Assembly: GCF_902499175.1 (NCBI RefSeq)
Contig: NZ_CABVQC010000011.1
Coordinates: forward strand, 89,600 to 153,599
Reading direction: 5' to 3'
Source: Burkholderia aenigmatica
Lineage (GTDB): Bacteria; Pseudomonadota; Gammaproteobacteria; Burkholderiales; Burkholderiaceae
DNA length: 64,000 bases
Position 1 is the stretch's first letter, and each line of letters opens with the position of its first letter. Of this stretch, positions 18,458-27,299 are shown piece after piece. The notes beneath the pieces are model-generated. The model had not been told where the DNA came from and did no database searches. It was given only the letters and a program-made list of their open reading frames with translations. Both the position numbers and the translations under genes were made by a program.

Positions 18458-19666
18458 TTACGCCACGGACTTCAGGCAATCCTCCGCGCGCCACCCGTGC
18501 AGCCAGTCGAGCGCGTCGTAGAACTGCGCCTGCGTGCGGCCGACCCAGAGCCCGTTGCGCACCTGCCGCTCGACGCCCTTCGCGTGATAGATCCGCCCCA
18601 TCTCGCGTGCCGAATACAGCACGCGTGCGGTGCGCGGAATCCGCACACGCTCGTACAGAGCGAACGCAGCTTCAAAATCCCCCTCGGTCCGGGCAACGGC
18701 CGCGCCGAGCGTCACTGCGTCCTCGAGCGCCTGGCACGCGCCCTGCGCGATGTATTGCGTCATCGGATGCGCGGCGTCGCCGAGCACCGTCGCGCGGCCC
18801 GCGCTCCAGCGTTCGACCGGATCGCGATCGGCGGTCGCCCAGCGCTTCCACGACGTCGGCCGGTCGAGCATCTGCTTCGGCAGCGGATGAACGCCGTCGA
18901 AGTACGACAGCACTTCTTCCTTGCTCCCTTCGCGCACGCCCCAGGTTTCCTGTTCGCGGCTGTGGAACGTGACGACGAGGTTGTACTGCCGCCCGCCGCG
19001 CAGCGGATAGTGGACGAGATGGCAATGCGGGCCGGCCCACACGACCGGCGCGTTGATCTGCAGATCCTTCGGCATGTTGTCGACGTCGACCACCGCGCGA
19101 TACACGACGTGGCCCGTCACACGATGCGCGTCGCCGATCAGTGCATGACGGATCGCGGATTTCACGCCGTCGCAGCCGATCACGGCATCGGCGCGATAAC
19201 GTTCGCCGTGCTGGTCGGTCACGGTCACGCCGTTGCCGTCCTGCTCGAAGCCGCACACCTGCGTGCTCGTCCGGAATTCGATCAGCGGGTGATCCTTGAC
19301 CGCCTCGTAGATCGACAGGTGAATGTCCGCGCGATGAATCACCGCATACGGATTGCCGAAGCGCTCGCGGTACGCGGCGCCCGTATCGATGTGCGCGACC
19401 TCGCGTGCATCGATCGCGTCCATCAGTTGCAGCCAGTCGGTGAACACGGCGCGGCTACGCGCGGCCTCGCCGACACCCAGCGCGTCGAGCGCGTTGAACG
19501 CGTTGGCCGCGAGCTGGATCCCCGCGCCGATCTCGCCAATCTGATCCGCCTGTTCGAGCAGCTTCACGCGAATGCCCTGGCGCGCGAGCGCGAGCGCCGT
19601 CGCGAGCCCGCCGATGCCGCCGCCGATCACCAGCACGCGCCGGCCGTTGTGTTGTGTCTCGCCCAT
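18458..19666 (-). CDS. mhbM: 3-hydroxybenzoate 6-monooxygenase (FAD, NADH)
   Basis: Flavoprotein hydroxylase converting 3-hydroxybenzoate to gentisate with NADH and O2. 402 residues, as in MhbM/NagX. Motifs of the family: GGGIGGLATALALARQG (FAD ADP site, residues about 14-30), the DG motif in VIGCDGVKSAIR (about 160-171), and the GD motif VLGDAAHPMTQYIAQGACQALED (about 285-307). It lies between the maleylpyruvate isomerase (19 bases upstream) and the transporter. Salicylate hydroxylase is related, but the presence of a full gentisate pathway and the closeness to MhbM favour the 3-hydroxybenzoate enzyme. Confidence 0.88.
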   Translation of the reverse strand: MGETQHNGRRVLVIGGGIGGLATALALARQGIRVKLLEQADQIGEIGAGIQLAANAFNALDALGVGEAARSRAVFTDWLQLMDAIDAREVAHIDTGAAYRERFGNPYAVIHRADIHLSIYEAVKDHPLIEFRTSTQVCGFEQDGNGVTVTDQHGERYRADAVIGCDGVKSAIRHALIGDAHRVTGHVVYRAVVDVDNMPKDLQINAPVVWAGPHCHLVHYPLRGGRQYNLVVTFHSREQETWGVREGSKEEVLSYFDGVHPLPKQMLDRPTSWKRWATADRDPVERWSAGRATVLGDAAHPMTQYIAQGACQALEDAVTLGAAVARTEGDFEAAFALYERVRIPRTARVLYSAREMGRIYHAKGVERQVRNGLWVGRTQAQFYDALDWLHGWRAEDCLKSVA

Positions 19667-19685
19667 GTCTGTCTCCTGCTTCGTG

Positions 19686-20327
19686 TTACGCGACGTAATC
19701 CGGTTGCCGCCGCGGCTGTGCGGCCTCGAAAGCCGGCTCGCGCCGCGCGTGCTCGAACACCGCGAGGCTGCGCGGATACGCGCTCAAGTCGCAATCCATC
19801 CGCAACGCGTTCGCGACCTGCGGCACGAGGCACACGTCGGCCAGCGTCGGCGTGTCGCCGAAGCACCACGGGCCCGTAACCGCGCGGGCGAGCAGCCGCT
19901 CCACGCCGGCCATCCCATCCGCGATCCAGTGCCGGTACCACGCGGTCTTCTGCTGCGGCGTGACCTTCAGTTCGGTGTCGAGATAGCGCAGCACGCGCAG
20001 GTTGTTGAGCGGATGGATGTCGCAAGCGATCAGCGTCGCGAGCTCCAGCACGCGGGCGCGGTGCTGCCGTTCCAGCGGAATCAGCCGGGGTTCCGGATGC
20101 AACTGGTCGAGGTAATCGAGGATCGCGAGCGACTGCCCGAGCCGGAAATCCCCATCGACCAGCGCCGGCACCGCCGCCGACGGGTTCACGTCCGCGACGT
20201 AGGCCGCGTCGCGATGCTCGCCGGTGCGGATGTTCACCGGCAGCGTGTCGTACGGCAGCCCTTTCAGCGCGAGCGCGATGCGCACCCGGTAGGACGTCGA
20301 ACTGTTGAAGAAGCTATGCAGTTGCAC
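19686..20327 (-). CDS. nagL: Maleylpyruvate isomerase, zeta-class glutathione transferase
   Basis: Glutathione-dependent isomerase turning maleylpyruvate into fumarylpyruvate. 213 residues, usual for zeta GST (MaiA/NagL). The zeta signature SSTSYRVRIALALKG starts at residue 9; QSLAILDYLD marks the glutathione site near residue 65. The C-terminal helical domain contains GDTPTLADVCLVPQ. It starts 25 bases after the hydrolase gene and ends 19 bases before the hydroxylase gene. Maleylacetoacetate isomerase is the close alternative, but the operon contains gentisate enzymes and no tyrosine-pathway gene. Confidence 0.9.
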   Translation of the reverse strand: MQLHSFFNSSTSYRVRIALALKGLPYDTLPVNIRTGEHRDAAYVADVNPSAAVPALVDGDFRLGQSLAILDYLDQLHPEPRLIPLERQHRARVLELATLIACDIHPLNNLRVLRYLDTELKVTPQQKTAWYRHWIADGMAGVERLLARAVTGPWCFGDTPTLADVCLVPQVANALRMDCDLSAYPRSLAVFEHARREPAFEAAQPRRQPDYVA

Positions 20328-20352
20328 GATGTCGCCTTTCGAGGAGGATGCG

Positions 20353-21051
20353 TCAAACCACGCGCACGGTCAGTTCGCCGAGCCGTTCGACGCCGACCTT
20401 CATCACGTCGCCCGCAACCACCGCGCCGACGCCTTCGGGCGTGCCGGTGAAGATCACGTCGCCCGGTTCCAGGCGGAAGAACTTCGACAGGTCGGCCACC
20501 GTTTCCGCGACCGACCAGATCAGGTGCGACACGTCGCTCTTCTGCTTCGTCGCGCCGTTGACGGTCAGCCACAGGCCGCCCTGCTCGAAATGACCGACGT
20601 CGCTTGCCGGATGCACGGGCCCGATCGGTGCCGAGCGGTCGAACGCCTTGCCGATTTCCCACGGCCGGCCCATTTCGCGCATCTTCATCTGCAGGTCGCG
20701 GCGCGTCATGTCGAGGCCGACTGCGTAGCCCCACACGTGTTCGAGCGCGCGCTCGAGCGGAATGTCGGAACCGCCCTCGCCGATCACCGCGACGAGTTCG
20801 GCTTCGTAGTGATAGTTCTGCGTCTGCGACGGGTACGCGAGATCGAGCGTTTCGTCGTATGCGACCGGCACGATCGAATCGGCCGGCTTGCAGAAGAAGA
20901 ACGGCGGCTCGCGATCGGGATCGAAGCCCATTTCGCGCGCATGGGCCGCGTAGTTGCGGCCGACGCAATAGACGCGGCGAACCGCGAACTGCGCATCGCT
21001 GCCGGCAACGGGGAGCGCCACGGGCGCTTCGGGCGGGAAAACGAAAGTCAT
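20353..21051 (-). CDS. nagK: Fumarylpyruvate hydrolase (FAH family)
   Basis: Hydrolyses fumarylpyruvate to fumarate and pyruvate, the last step of the gentisate path. 232 residues from the start at 21051 (MTFVFPPEAP), the length of NagK-type hydrolases. FAH-family marks: YCVGRNYAAHAREMG, PPFFFCKPADS, the metal ligands in YHYEAELVAVIG, and GDVIFTGTPEGVG. A longer frame to 21105 has no ribosome site. It lies 97 bases after the dioxygenase gene and 25 before the isomerase gene. Confidence 0.9.
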   Translation of the reverse strand: MTFVFPPEAPVALPVAGSDAQFAVRRVYCVGRNYAAHAREMGFDPDREPPFFFCKPADSIVPVAYDETLDLAYPSQTQNYHYEAELVAVIGEGGSDIPLERALEHVWGYAVGLDMTRRDLQMKMREMGRPWEIGKAFDRSAPIGPVHPASDVGHFEQGGLWLTVNGATKQKSDVSHLIWSVAETVADLSKFFRLEPGDVIFTGTPEGVGAVVAGDVMKVGVERLGELTVRVV

Positions 21052-21148
21052 GAATGGCTCCAGCGTAAATACGAATGAAGGGAGCGCGCCGCCGCAGCGA
21101 CGCACAGGAAACAGGAATCGGGAAACGAATCGTCGAAACCGACCGGCG

Positions 21149-22192
21149 TCAGTCGCGCGCTTCGCGCAGCAGGTTCAGCGCAGACAGCACGGGCCGGTCG
21201 GAGTAGCTGAACAGCACGCTGTCGGACGACGCCGACAGCCGCACGGGCGCCCACGACGGCGCGACGAAGATGTCGTGCGGCTCGAATTCGAATGCGTTGC
21301 CGCCGATGTGCGCGGTGCCGCTGCCTTCGACGACGCAGTAGATCGTCGCGTCGGTGCTGCGATACGTGCGGCCGTCGAAACCGGCGGGCAGGAACTGCAT
21401 GAAGGTGGCGATCGTCGGCATCGGCCAGCCGCCCGTCGCGGGGTTCACATAGCGCAGCTTCACGCCGTCCCACGCGTCGAGCTCGCCGTTCCGGTACAGC
21501 GCGTCGAGCGCCTCGCGGGTGCGCGCATACGGATAGCTGAAGATCGGCGACGTCGGATCGCTTGCGCGATGCCGCACCGGCACCATGTTGTGACCGAAGC
21601 GCGCAAAGCTGTCGCCTTCCGGGCGGCTGATCGGCTGCACGGCTTCCGGGTAGTTCTCCGCGAAGCCCGCGTCGAGGTTTGCGAGCAGCGGAATGTCGAG
21701 CCCGTCGAGCCATACGACCGGTTCGCCGCCCGCTTCCTCCGACGGGTTGCCGTGGTCGTGCCACGCCCACGACGGCGTGATGATGAAGTCGCCCGGATGC
21801 ATCGTCGTGCGTTCGCCGTTCACGGCCGTCCATGCGCCGCGCCCTTCGACGATGAAACGCAGCGCCGACTGCGTATGCCGGTGGCTCGGCGCGATCTCGC
21901 CCGGCAGGATCAGCTGCAGCCCCGCGTACAGGGTCGGCGTCATGCTCGACTTGCCGGGCAGCCCCGGGTTCTCCAGCACCAGCACGCGGCGCACGGCCTC
22001 CTCCGCGCTGATCACGCTGCCGGCCTGCATCACGAGGTCACGCACCTGCGCGTACTTCCAGATCGCGGCCTGCGCGGCCGGCTGCGGGGATTTCGGCACG
22101 AGGTTGTGCAGCGATTCCCACAGCGGCGCCAGGCGCTGCTCGGCGATCCGTGCGTAGTAGGCGGCGCGCGACGCGTCCGGATGGGTCGTCAT
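21149..22192 (-). CDS. nagI: Gentisate 1,2-dioxygenase
   Basis: Ring-cleaving Fe(II) dioxygenase converting gentisate to maleylpyruvate. 347 residues with two cupin domains, as in the family. The iron ligands of the first cupin appear in [15 protein letters not shown] and HDHGN; the second cupin has [26 protein letters not shown] is 6 bases before the ATG at 22192. It is the first gene of the operon and is divergent from a LysR regulator, so it is the regulated entry to the pathway. Confidence 0.93.
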   Translation of the reverse strand: MTTHPDASRAAYYARIAEQRLAPLWESLHNLVPKSPQPAAQAAIWKYAQVRDLVMQAGSVISAEEAVRRVLVLENPGLPGKSSMTPTLYAGLQLILPGEIAPSHRHTQSALRFIVEGRGAWTAVNGERTTMHPGDFIITPSWAWHDHGNPSEEAGGEPVVWLDGLDIPLLANLDAGFAENYPEAVQPISRPEGDSFARFGHNMVPVRHRASDPTSPIFSYPYARTREALDALYRNGELDAWDGVKLRYVNPATGGWPMPTIATFMQFLPAGFDGRTYRSTDATIYCVVEGSGTAHIGGNAFEFEPHDIFVAPSWAPVRLSASSDSVLFSYSDRPVLSALNLLREARD

Positions 22193-22313
22193 GATGTCTC
22201 CTTGGAGTCGGCCGATCGGCGTCGGCGCTATGTCGGGGCGGGGACCATGCTGCAGTCCATTAGCAGAGTTATATTCGACCCAGACATACCCGGTAAAATG
22301 GTCAAATCATCTG

Positions 22314-22331
22314 ATCCATATACTTTCGGAT
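22314..22331. promoter_or_regulatory. Candidate LysR-type site in the nagI/LysR divergent promoter
   Basis: Inverted repeat ATCC (22314-22317), ten bases, GGAT (22328-22331) in an A+T-rich segment of the 164-bp divergent region. Its size is in the range of LysR-type binding sites. The arms are short, so this is only a candidate. Confidence 0.35.
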
Positions 22332-22356
22332 ATACCTACTCGCGACGAGGCATGCG

Positions 22357-23301
22357 ATGGACTGGACCCACCGGCTGCGACTGCGGCATCTGCAGGTACT
22401 GTTGAGCCTTGCCGGCACCGGCAATCTGAGCCAGTCGGCGGTGGCGCTCGCGACCACGCAGCCCGCGCTGTCGAAATGGCTGAAGGAACTGGAAGAGGAT
22501 GTCGGGCTGCCGCTGTTCGAGCGGCATGCGCGCGGCCTGCGGCCGACGCCCTACGGCGAAGCGCTGATCGAGCATGCGCGCCGCGTCGAGGCGCAGCTCG
22601 ACGTCGCGCGCGACGACATGGCCGCGCTGCGGGAAGGCGGCAGCGGTCTCGTGACGATCGGCACGTCGGGCGTCGCGGCGGCCGATACGGTGCCGCTCGC
22701 GGTATCGCAACTGCTGAAACGCATGCCGCGCGCACAGGTTCGGATGACCGAAAGCACGATGAACCAGCTGATGCCGCAGCTCGCGCGCAGCGAACTGGAT
22801 ATCGTCGTGGGCCGTTCGGGGTCGACATCCGTCGATCCGCTGCTTCACGCCGAAGCGCTGTATGTCGATCCGGTCGTGTTCGTCGCACGGCCCGGCCATG
22901 CGCTCACCGGCGCGGCGTCGGTCGGCTGGGACGACGTGCTCGCCTATTCGTGGATCGTGTGGCCGTCGGGCACGCCGGTGCACAACGCGCTGGAGGCCGC
23001 GCTGACGGCCGCCGGCCGCGTGCGGCCGCCGCACTGCGTCGAATCGAATTCGTCGATCCTCAACCTCACGCTGCTGAACAACACCGACCTGCTCGGTGTG
23101 GCGTCGCATCGTGCCGCGCAGCGCTTCGCGCAATTGAACGCGATCCGGATCCTGCCGATGCAGCTCGAAGGCCAGGGCGCGGTGTCGATGTACTGGCACC
23201 CCGATAGTGCGAATCGCGCGGCCGTGGCCGCGACAATCGAGTGCCTGCGCGCCTGCGCGGCGCCGCAGGTCGGTGGGTGGGAGAAAGTGAAGGTGGAATG
23301 A
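22357..23301 (+). CDS. LysR-family regulator of the gentisate/3-hydroxybenzoate operon
   Basis: 314-residue LysR protein. The N-terminal helix-turn-helix covers about residues 8-65 (RHLQVLLSLAGTGNLSQSAVALATTQPALSKWLKELEE in pieces), and the rest is an effector-binding fold. The start at 22357 has GAGG 6 bases upstream. It is divergent from nagI and ends toward the next cluster at a hairpin. By position it controls the pathway, as MhbR does in Klebsiella, with 3-hydroxybenzoate or gentisate as likely inducer. Confidence 0.88.
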   Translation: MDWTHRLRLRHLQVLLSLAGTGNLSQSAVALATTQPALSKWLKELEEDVGLPLFERHARGLRPTPYGEALIEHARRVEAQLDVARDDMAALREGGSGLVTIGTSGVAAADTVPLAVSQLLKRMPRAQVRMTESTMNQLMPQLARSELDIVVGRSGSTSVDPLLHAEALYVDPVVFVARPGHALTGAASVGWDDVLAYSWIVWPSGTPVHNALEAALTAAGRVRPPHCVESNSSILNLTLLNNTDLLGVASHRAAQRFAQLNAIRILPMQLEGQGAVSMYWHPDSANRAAVAATIECLRACAAPQVGGWEKVKVE

Positions 23302-23306
23302 ATGGC

Positions 23307-23330
23307 GCGGCCCGGCGTCACCCGGGCCGC
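23307..23330. terminator. Hairpin between convergent operons
   Basis: A 9-bp perfect stem, GCGGCCCGG and CCGGGCCGC, with a 6-base loop, directly after the LysR stop and before the end of the hydroxyproline dehydrogenase operon. No T-run is present. It may act in both directions. Confidence 0.45.
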
Positions 23331-23365
23331 GTTGCCGCGTTACCGCGACGACGCGAAGCGTCACA

Positions 23366-24634
23366 TCACGCGCCGTCGCAGGATGCCGTGCCGTCCAGCA
23401 TCAGCGTGCCGACCCGCGCGGGCACGAGCGGCGTGCGCGGCACCGGCGGGGTCCAGCCGAACAGTGCCTGCGCGGCCGCGCCGCACACGCGGCCCTGACA
23501 CGCGCCCATCCCGCAACGGGACTGCAGTTTCGCCGCCGTCCAGCCCGGTGCTTGCGCGACCGCATCGAAACGCACGTCTTCGCAGCGACACAGCAGCGTA
23601 TCGGGCCGCGCAAGCCGGCGGATCGGCTCGCGGATCGCAAAGCGCTCGCGCACGGCATCGGCAAACGCCTGCCAGTGTGCTCGCTGCGTCACCAGCGCAG
23701 CCAACGGCGCCGTCTGCCCGGTCGCCGCCAAGCCGGCGATTTCGCCTTCGACCATCGCCAGTTCGCTGCCGCCGACGCCCGTACACTCACCAGCCGCGAA
23801 AACCCCGTCGCGGCTCGTGCGCTGATGCGCATCGACCGCCACCGCGCCATTGTCGATCCGGCAGCCGAGATGGCTCGGCAGCGCGGTATTCGGCACGAGG
23901 CCGAAGCCGCACGCGAGCCGGTCGCAATCGACGTCGAACTCGCGATCGCCCTGACGAATCCGCACGCGTTCGAGCCGCTTGTCGCCGAACGCTTCGACGA
24001 CGTGCGCATCCGGCCGATAAGCGGCCGTGACGAGCTTCGCCGCCTGCGCGAGCTTCGACGGCCAGCGCCACAGCCCCGCCCCGAAACCGGCAACGCTGCC
24101 CCATGCGGCCTGTTCGAGCACATGCGACACGCGCGCGCCGGCCTGACGGGCCGTCGCGGCGCTCGCCAGCAGCAGCGGCCCGCTGCCCGCGATCACCGTG
24201 CGCTGCCCGCGCACGTCGAGGCCATACTTGATCAGCGCCTGCAAGCCGCCCGCACCGGTGACACCCGGCAACGTCCAGCCCGGAAACGGCAGCAGCAGCT
24301 CGCGTGCGCCGCAGCAGAGAATCAGCGTCCGGAAATCGAGCAGCAGCCCGCGCTCGTCGTCTTCGAGCAGCAGCGTGCCCGGCTGCGTTTCGGCGACGAT
24401 GCGCGTTGCCGCGAGATGCGTGACGTTCGGCTGCCGCAATACGGCGAGCCGCTCGGCGGCCGCCGGCGCCGGCGTCGCCGCTGCGCCTTGCCGCCAGATC
24501 TGCCCACCCGCGCGCGGGTTGTCGTCGACGATCGCAACCGTCGCACCGCTTCGCGCGGCGGCCCGTGCAGCCGACAGCCCGGCCGGGCCGGCGCCGACGA
24601 TCGCGACGTCGACGCTCAGTCGTTCCTGTTTCAT
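23366..24634 (-). CDS. FAD/NAD(P)-dependent oxidoreductase, large subunit of D-hydroxyproline dehydrogenase
   Basis: 422-residue flavoprotein of the HcnB/OoxA/LhpB type. The N-terminal FAD motif is VAIVGAGPAGLSAA (about residues 10-23), a second nucleotide fold begins TVIAGSGPLLLASAATA (about 150), and GVFAAGECTGVGGSELA lies near 285. The C-terminal part has a BFD-like [2Fe-2S] motif, CRCEDV and CGMGACQGRVC. The start ATG overlaps the stop of the small ferredoxin-like subunit (ATGA). With that subunit and the downstream-acting FAD subunit it forms the heteromeric D-4-hydroxyproline dehydrogenase of bacterial hydroxyproline catabolism (HypOX). Hydrogen cyanide synthase and opine oxidase are related, but the context favours hydroxyproline. 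Confidence 0.85.
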   Translation of the reverse strand: MKQERLSVDVAIVGAGPAGLSAARAAARSGATVAIVDDNPRAGGQIWRQGAAATPAPAAAERLAVLRQPNVTHLAATRIVAETQPGTLLLEDDERGLLLDFRTLILCCGARELLLPFPGWTLPGVTGAGGLQALIKYGLDVRGQRTVIAGSGPLLLASAATARQAGARVSHVLEQAAWGSVAGFGAGLWRWPSKLAQAAKLVTAAYRPDAHVVEAFGDKRLERVRIRQGDREFDVDCDRLACGFGLVPNTALPSHLGCRIDNGAVAVDAHQRTSRDGVFAAGECTGVGGSELAMVEGEIAGLAATGQTAPLAALVTQRAHWQAFADAVRERFAIREPIRRLARPDTLLCRCEDVRFDAVAQAPGWTAAKLQSRCGMGACQGRVCGAAAQALFGWTPPVPRTPLVPARVGTLMLDGTASCDGA

Positions 24635-24864
24635 CGGGTGCGCTCCACCTGCATTCCGTCGCGGCACAGCGTCTGGCAAGCCAGCCGGCGGCGTCCGTCG
24701 ATCGTCATCCTGCACTCCTGGCAGATGCCCATCCCGCAAAACGGCGCACGCGCCGCACCCGTGCACGACACGCGCGTCGTGTCGTCGCCGCTCGCCGCGA
24801 CGGCGGCCGCGACGGTCGCGCCGTCGGCCACCGTCAGTGCGCGACCGTCCAGATGAATGATCAT
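24631..24864 (-). CDS. (2Fe-2S) subunit of D-hydroxyproline dehydrogenase
   Basis: 77-residue ferredoxin-like subunit of the HcnA type. The cysteine motif SCTGAARAPFCGMGICQEC followed by RRLACQT binds a [2Fe-2S] cluster. The start at 24864 (MIIHLDGRAL) follows GGAGGCTGAC; this ribosome site is part of a 10-bp perfect stem, so access to it may be limited. The stop overlaps the start of the large subunit (ATGA). The gene is separated from the upstream FAD subunit by a 121-bp inserted element, unlike the other tight junctions of this operon. Confidence 0.85.
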   Translation of the reverse strand: MIIHLDGRALTVADGATVAAAVAASGDDTTRVSCTGAARAPFCGMGICQECRMTIDGRRRLACQTLCRDGMQVERTR

Positions 24865-25001
24865 GTCAGCCTCCGCCGGGCCGCCCCAAGGAGGCTGACT
24901 GCCCCCGCGGGGGGCACCGTGCATGGGACCGGAGTAAGCCCTGAAGCGCCAACTCCGGTCGACAGCGTACGAAGTGAGCGAGGGGGTCGTTTCATGTCAG
25001 C
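24861..25001. repeat. REP-like multi-hairpin element inserted at an operon junction
   Basis: A direct repeat TCATGTCAGC (24861-24870 and 24992-25001) flanks 121 bases made of three consecutive hairpins: GTCAGCCTCC/GGAGGCTGAC (24865-24874, 24890-24899), TGCCCCC/GGGGGCA (24900-24916) and GACCGGAGT/ACTCCGGTC (24927-24935, 24952-24960). Removing one repeat copy and the 121 bases restores an ATGA overlap like the other junctions of the operon. I recall similar hairpin-rich intergenic elements in Burkholderia genomes but could not check copy number. Confidence 0.65.
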
Positions 25002-26119
25002 GCTCCAGCTACGAGGGACGCGCTCAGGAAGCGTCCCGGCCAATACGGTTCGATATCGATGGGCGGCCGTTCGCCGGCCATCAGCGCAGCGACGAGCCGC
25101 GCGCTGCCCGGCGCGGTCGTCACGCCGAGCCCTTCATGCCCGACCGCGAGCCACACACCCGGCCGCGCCGGATGCTCGCCGAGCAGCGGCAGCCCGTCGG
25201 GGCTCGCGGAACGGAACCCCGTCCATGAGCGGATGCCGTTCAGGTCGGCCAGGTCGGGCAGATAGCCCACCGCTCGGCGCAGCATGCGCGCCAGCACGGG
25301 CGGCTCGACTTGCGCGTCCTCGGTGTCGAACTGGCGCGACGAACCGATCAGCAACTGGCCGGTCGGCCGCGGCTGCACGTTGAACGCAACCGACGTGCCG
25401 TCGCTCGCGTGTGCGCTCGCCGCATAGCCCAGCTCGACGAGCTGGTGCGACACCTGGCCCGGATAGCGGTCGGTAATCAGCAGATGGCCCTTTTTCGGGC
25501 GCAGCGGCAGCTCGGGGAGCAGCAAGCGCGCGGCAACGCCGTTCGCGACGAGCACCCGCTCCGCGCGCAGCGTGTCGCCGCTCGCGAGCGTCACGCTCGG
25601 GCCATCGACCGCGACGGCCCTGTCGCGCCGCAACGTGATGCGCGGCGCGCGCTTCAGCAGCCAGTTCGCGGTGACGGGCGCATAGAGGATCGCGTCGCCG
25701 GGAATCTTCAACGCCCCGCCAAGGCCCGGGCGCAGCATCGGCTCCAGTTGCGCGAGCGTCGCCGCGTCGATCAGTTCACCCGCCACACCATGCGCGGCGA
25801 GCGTCGCCTGCTTCGCGCGCGCCAGATCCATTTCGTGCGCATCGGTCGCGAGCCACAGCGTGCCGCAGTTGCGGTACGCGCATCCGTCGGGCATCTCGCC
25901 GCTCAACGCGCGCCACAGTTCGATCGAGTAATGGCTGAGCGCGAGTTCGGCCGCGTTGTCGTCCATCGCGACGAGGTGCCCCATGCCCGCGCCGGTTGCA
26001 CCGCCGCTCGCGTCGTCGACGACGAGCACGCTCAGCCCGCGCTGCGCGAGTTCGTGCGCGCACGCCGCGCCGACGATACCGGCGCCGATCACGACGACAT
26101 CCGTCTTCGCATCGCTCAC
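24992..26119 (-). CDS. FAD-dependent D-hydroxyproline dehydrogenase, DAO-type subunit
   Basis: 375-residue flavoprotein of the D-amino-acid oxidase/glycine oxidase type, probably the catalytic subunit oxidising cis-4-hydroxy-D-proline to 1-pyrroline-4-hydroxy-2-carboxylate. The start is a GTG at 26119 overlapping the epimerase stop (GTGA); it gives [21 protein letters not shown], with the FAD motif in the expected place. The C-terminal family motif [12 protein letters not shown] and the [18 protein letters not shown] stretch are visible. Longer forms up to 26374 run inside the epimerase gene and are shadows. The stop at 24992 lies at the edge of the inserted REP-like element. Confidence 0.87.
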   Translation of the reverse strand: MSDAKTDVVVIGAGIVGAACAHELAQRGLSVLVVDDASGGATGAGMGHLVAMDDNAAELALSHYSIELWRALSGEMPDGCAYRNCGTLWLATDAHEMDLARAKQATLAAHGVAGELIDAATLAQLEPMLRPGLGGALKIPGDAILYAPVTANWLLKRAPRITLRRDRAVAVDGPSVTLASGDTLRAERVLVANGVAARLLLPELPLRPKKGHLLITDRYPGQVSHQLVELGYAASAHASDGTSVAFNVQPRPTGQLLIGSSRQFDTEDAQVEPPVLARMLRRAVGYLPDLADLNGIRSWTGFRSASPDGLPLLGEHPARPGVWLAVGHEGLGVTTAPGSARLVAALMAGERPPIDIEPYWPGRFLSASLVAGALT

Positions 26120-27048
26120 GGCGCAATGCCCCAGCCAAACGGATCGTCCTCCTCGATCAGCAGCGTCGCTTCCGCGCTCAGGTGCGCGCTGCCGCGGATC
26201 GTCGGCACGATACCGCCTTCGACCTGCTCGTAGCTCGCGTGGAACACGCTGCCGATCACGCTCGCCTGCCGCCATACAGCGCCCGGCGCGAGCTTGCCGT
26301 CGGCCGCGAGGCACGCGAGCTTCGCACTCGTGCCGGTGCCGCACGGCGAACGGTCGTACGCGAGGCCCGGGCACAGCACGAAGCTGCGGCTATCGTGTTC
26401 GGGATCGTCGGCGAACAGCTCGATATGGTCGATCTCGCCGCCGTTCGCGCCGGTGATGCCCGCGCGTTCGAGCCCTTCGCGCACGGCCGACGCATACGTG
26501 GTGAGCGCCACGACGTTGTCGCCGGCGACGCGCTGCCCGTGGTCGCTGATCAGGAAGAACCAGTTGCCGCCCCACGCGATGTCGCCCTTCACGGGGCCGT
26601 AACCCGGCACGTCGAGCGCGACGCCCTTCGCATGGCGATACGCGGGCACGTTGCGCACGCTGACCGACAGGTCGTCGTGCAGCGTCGCCTCGACGGTGCC
26701 GACGGGCGTTTCGATCCGGTGCATGCCGGGCGCGATGCGCCCCATATGGTGCAGCGTGCGCACTACGCCGATCGTGCCGTGTCCGCACATCCCGAGATAG
26801 CCGCTATTGTTGAAGAAGATCACGCCGGCCGCCGCGTCGGGCGACACGGGTTCGCACAGCAGCGCGCCGACCAGCACATCGCTGCCGCGCGGTTCGAGAA
26901 TGCATGCGGCGCGGTAGCGGTCGTGCTCGCGCGCGAGCACGTCGCGGCGCTCGGCCATCGTGCCGCTGCCGAGCGCGGGGAAACCGGACACGACGAGCCG
27001 AGTGGGTTCGCCGCCCGTGTGCGAATCGATGATCTGGATGCGCTTCAT
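26116..27048 (-). CDS. 4-hydroxyproline 2-epimerase (proline racemase family)
   Basis: Converts trans-4-hydroxy-L-proline to cis-4-hydroxy-D-proline, the first catabolic step. 310 residues from [17 protein letters not shown]. The two catalytic cysteines are Cys88 (GMCGHGTIG) and Cys236 ([11 protein letters not shown]); the two-cysteine form separates epimerases from the Thr-containing dehydratases of the same family. The start may be 27048 or the ATG one codon upstream at 27051; GGACGG precedes both. It heads the minus-strand operon and is divergent from the deaminase operon. Confidence 0.92.
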   Translation of the reverse strand: MKRIQIIDSHTGGEPTRLVVSGFPALGSGTMAERRDVLAREHDRYRAACILEPRGSDVLVGALLCEPVSPDAAAGVIFFNNSGYLGMCGHGTIGVVRTLHHMGRIAPGMHRIETPVGTVEATLHDDLSVSVRNVPAYRHAKGVALDVPGYGPVKGDIAWGGNWFFLISDHGQRVAGDNVVALTTYASAVREGLERAGITGANGGEIDHIELFADDPEHDSRSFVLCPGLAYDRSPCGTGTSAKLACLAADGKLAPGAVWRQASVIGSVFHASYEQVEGGIVPTIRGSAHLSAEATLLIEEDDPFGWGIAP

Positions 27049-27130
27049 CATGAGCCGTCCGAAGTGGGGAAAGGAGCATAGCTTCCTCCGTCGCGCGTCC
27101 GTCCGCTTGTGGCTTTTCGATGAGGACGAC

Positions 27131-27193
27131 GACGAAATCGGCATAGTGCGAAGCGCCCTTCCCGCGCCGTCCGGCCGCTGTGCCGATTTCGTC
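27131..27193. promoter_or_regulatory. 13-bp inverted repeat in the divergent hydroxyproline promoter region
   Basis: GACGAAATCGGCA (27131-27143) and its exact complement (27181-27193) are separated by 37 bases, with centres 50 bp apart, about five helical turns. They lie between the divergent epimerase and deaminase genes. This fits two sites for one dimeric regulator. No regulator gene is present in the cluster itself. Confidence 0.6.
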
Positions 27194-27299
27194 ATTTTGC
27201 TCCGCGATACGACTCAAGCGTGATGGGCATTTGCGCGGCGATACTGGTTGCACACCGACACCACGTCGGCCGACCGATACAAACACGTAGGAGATTGAA

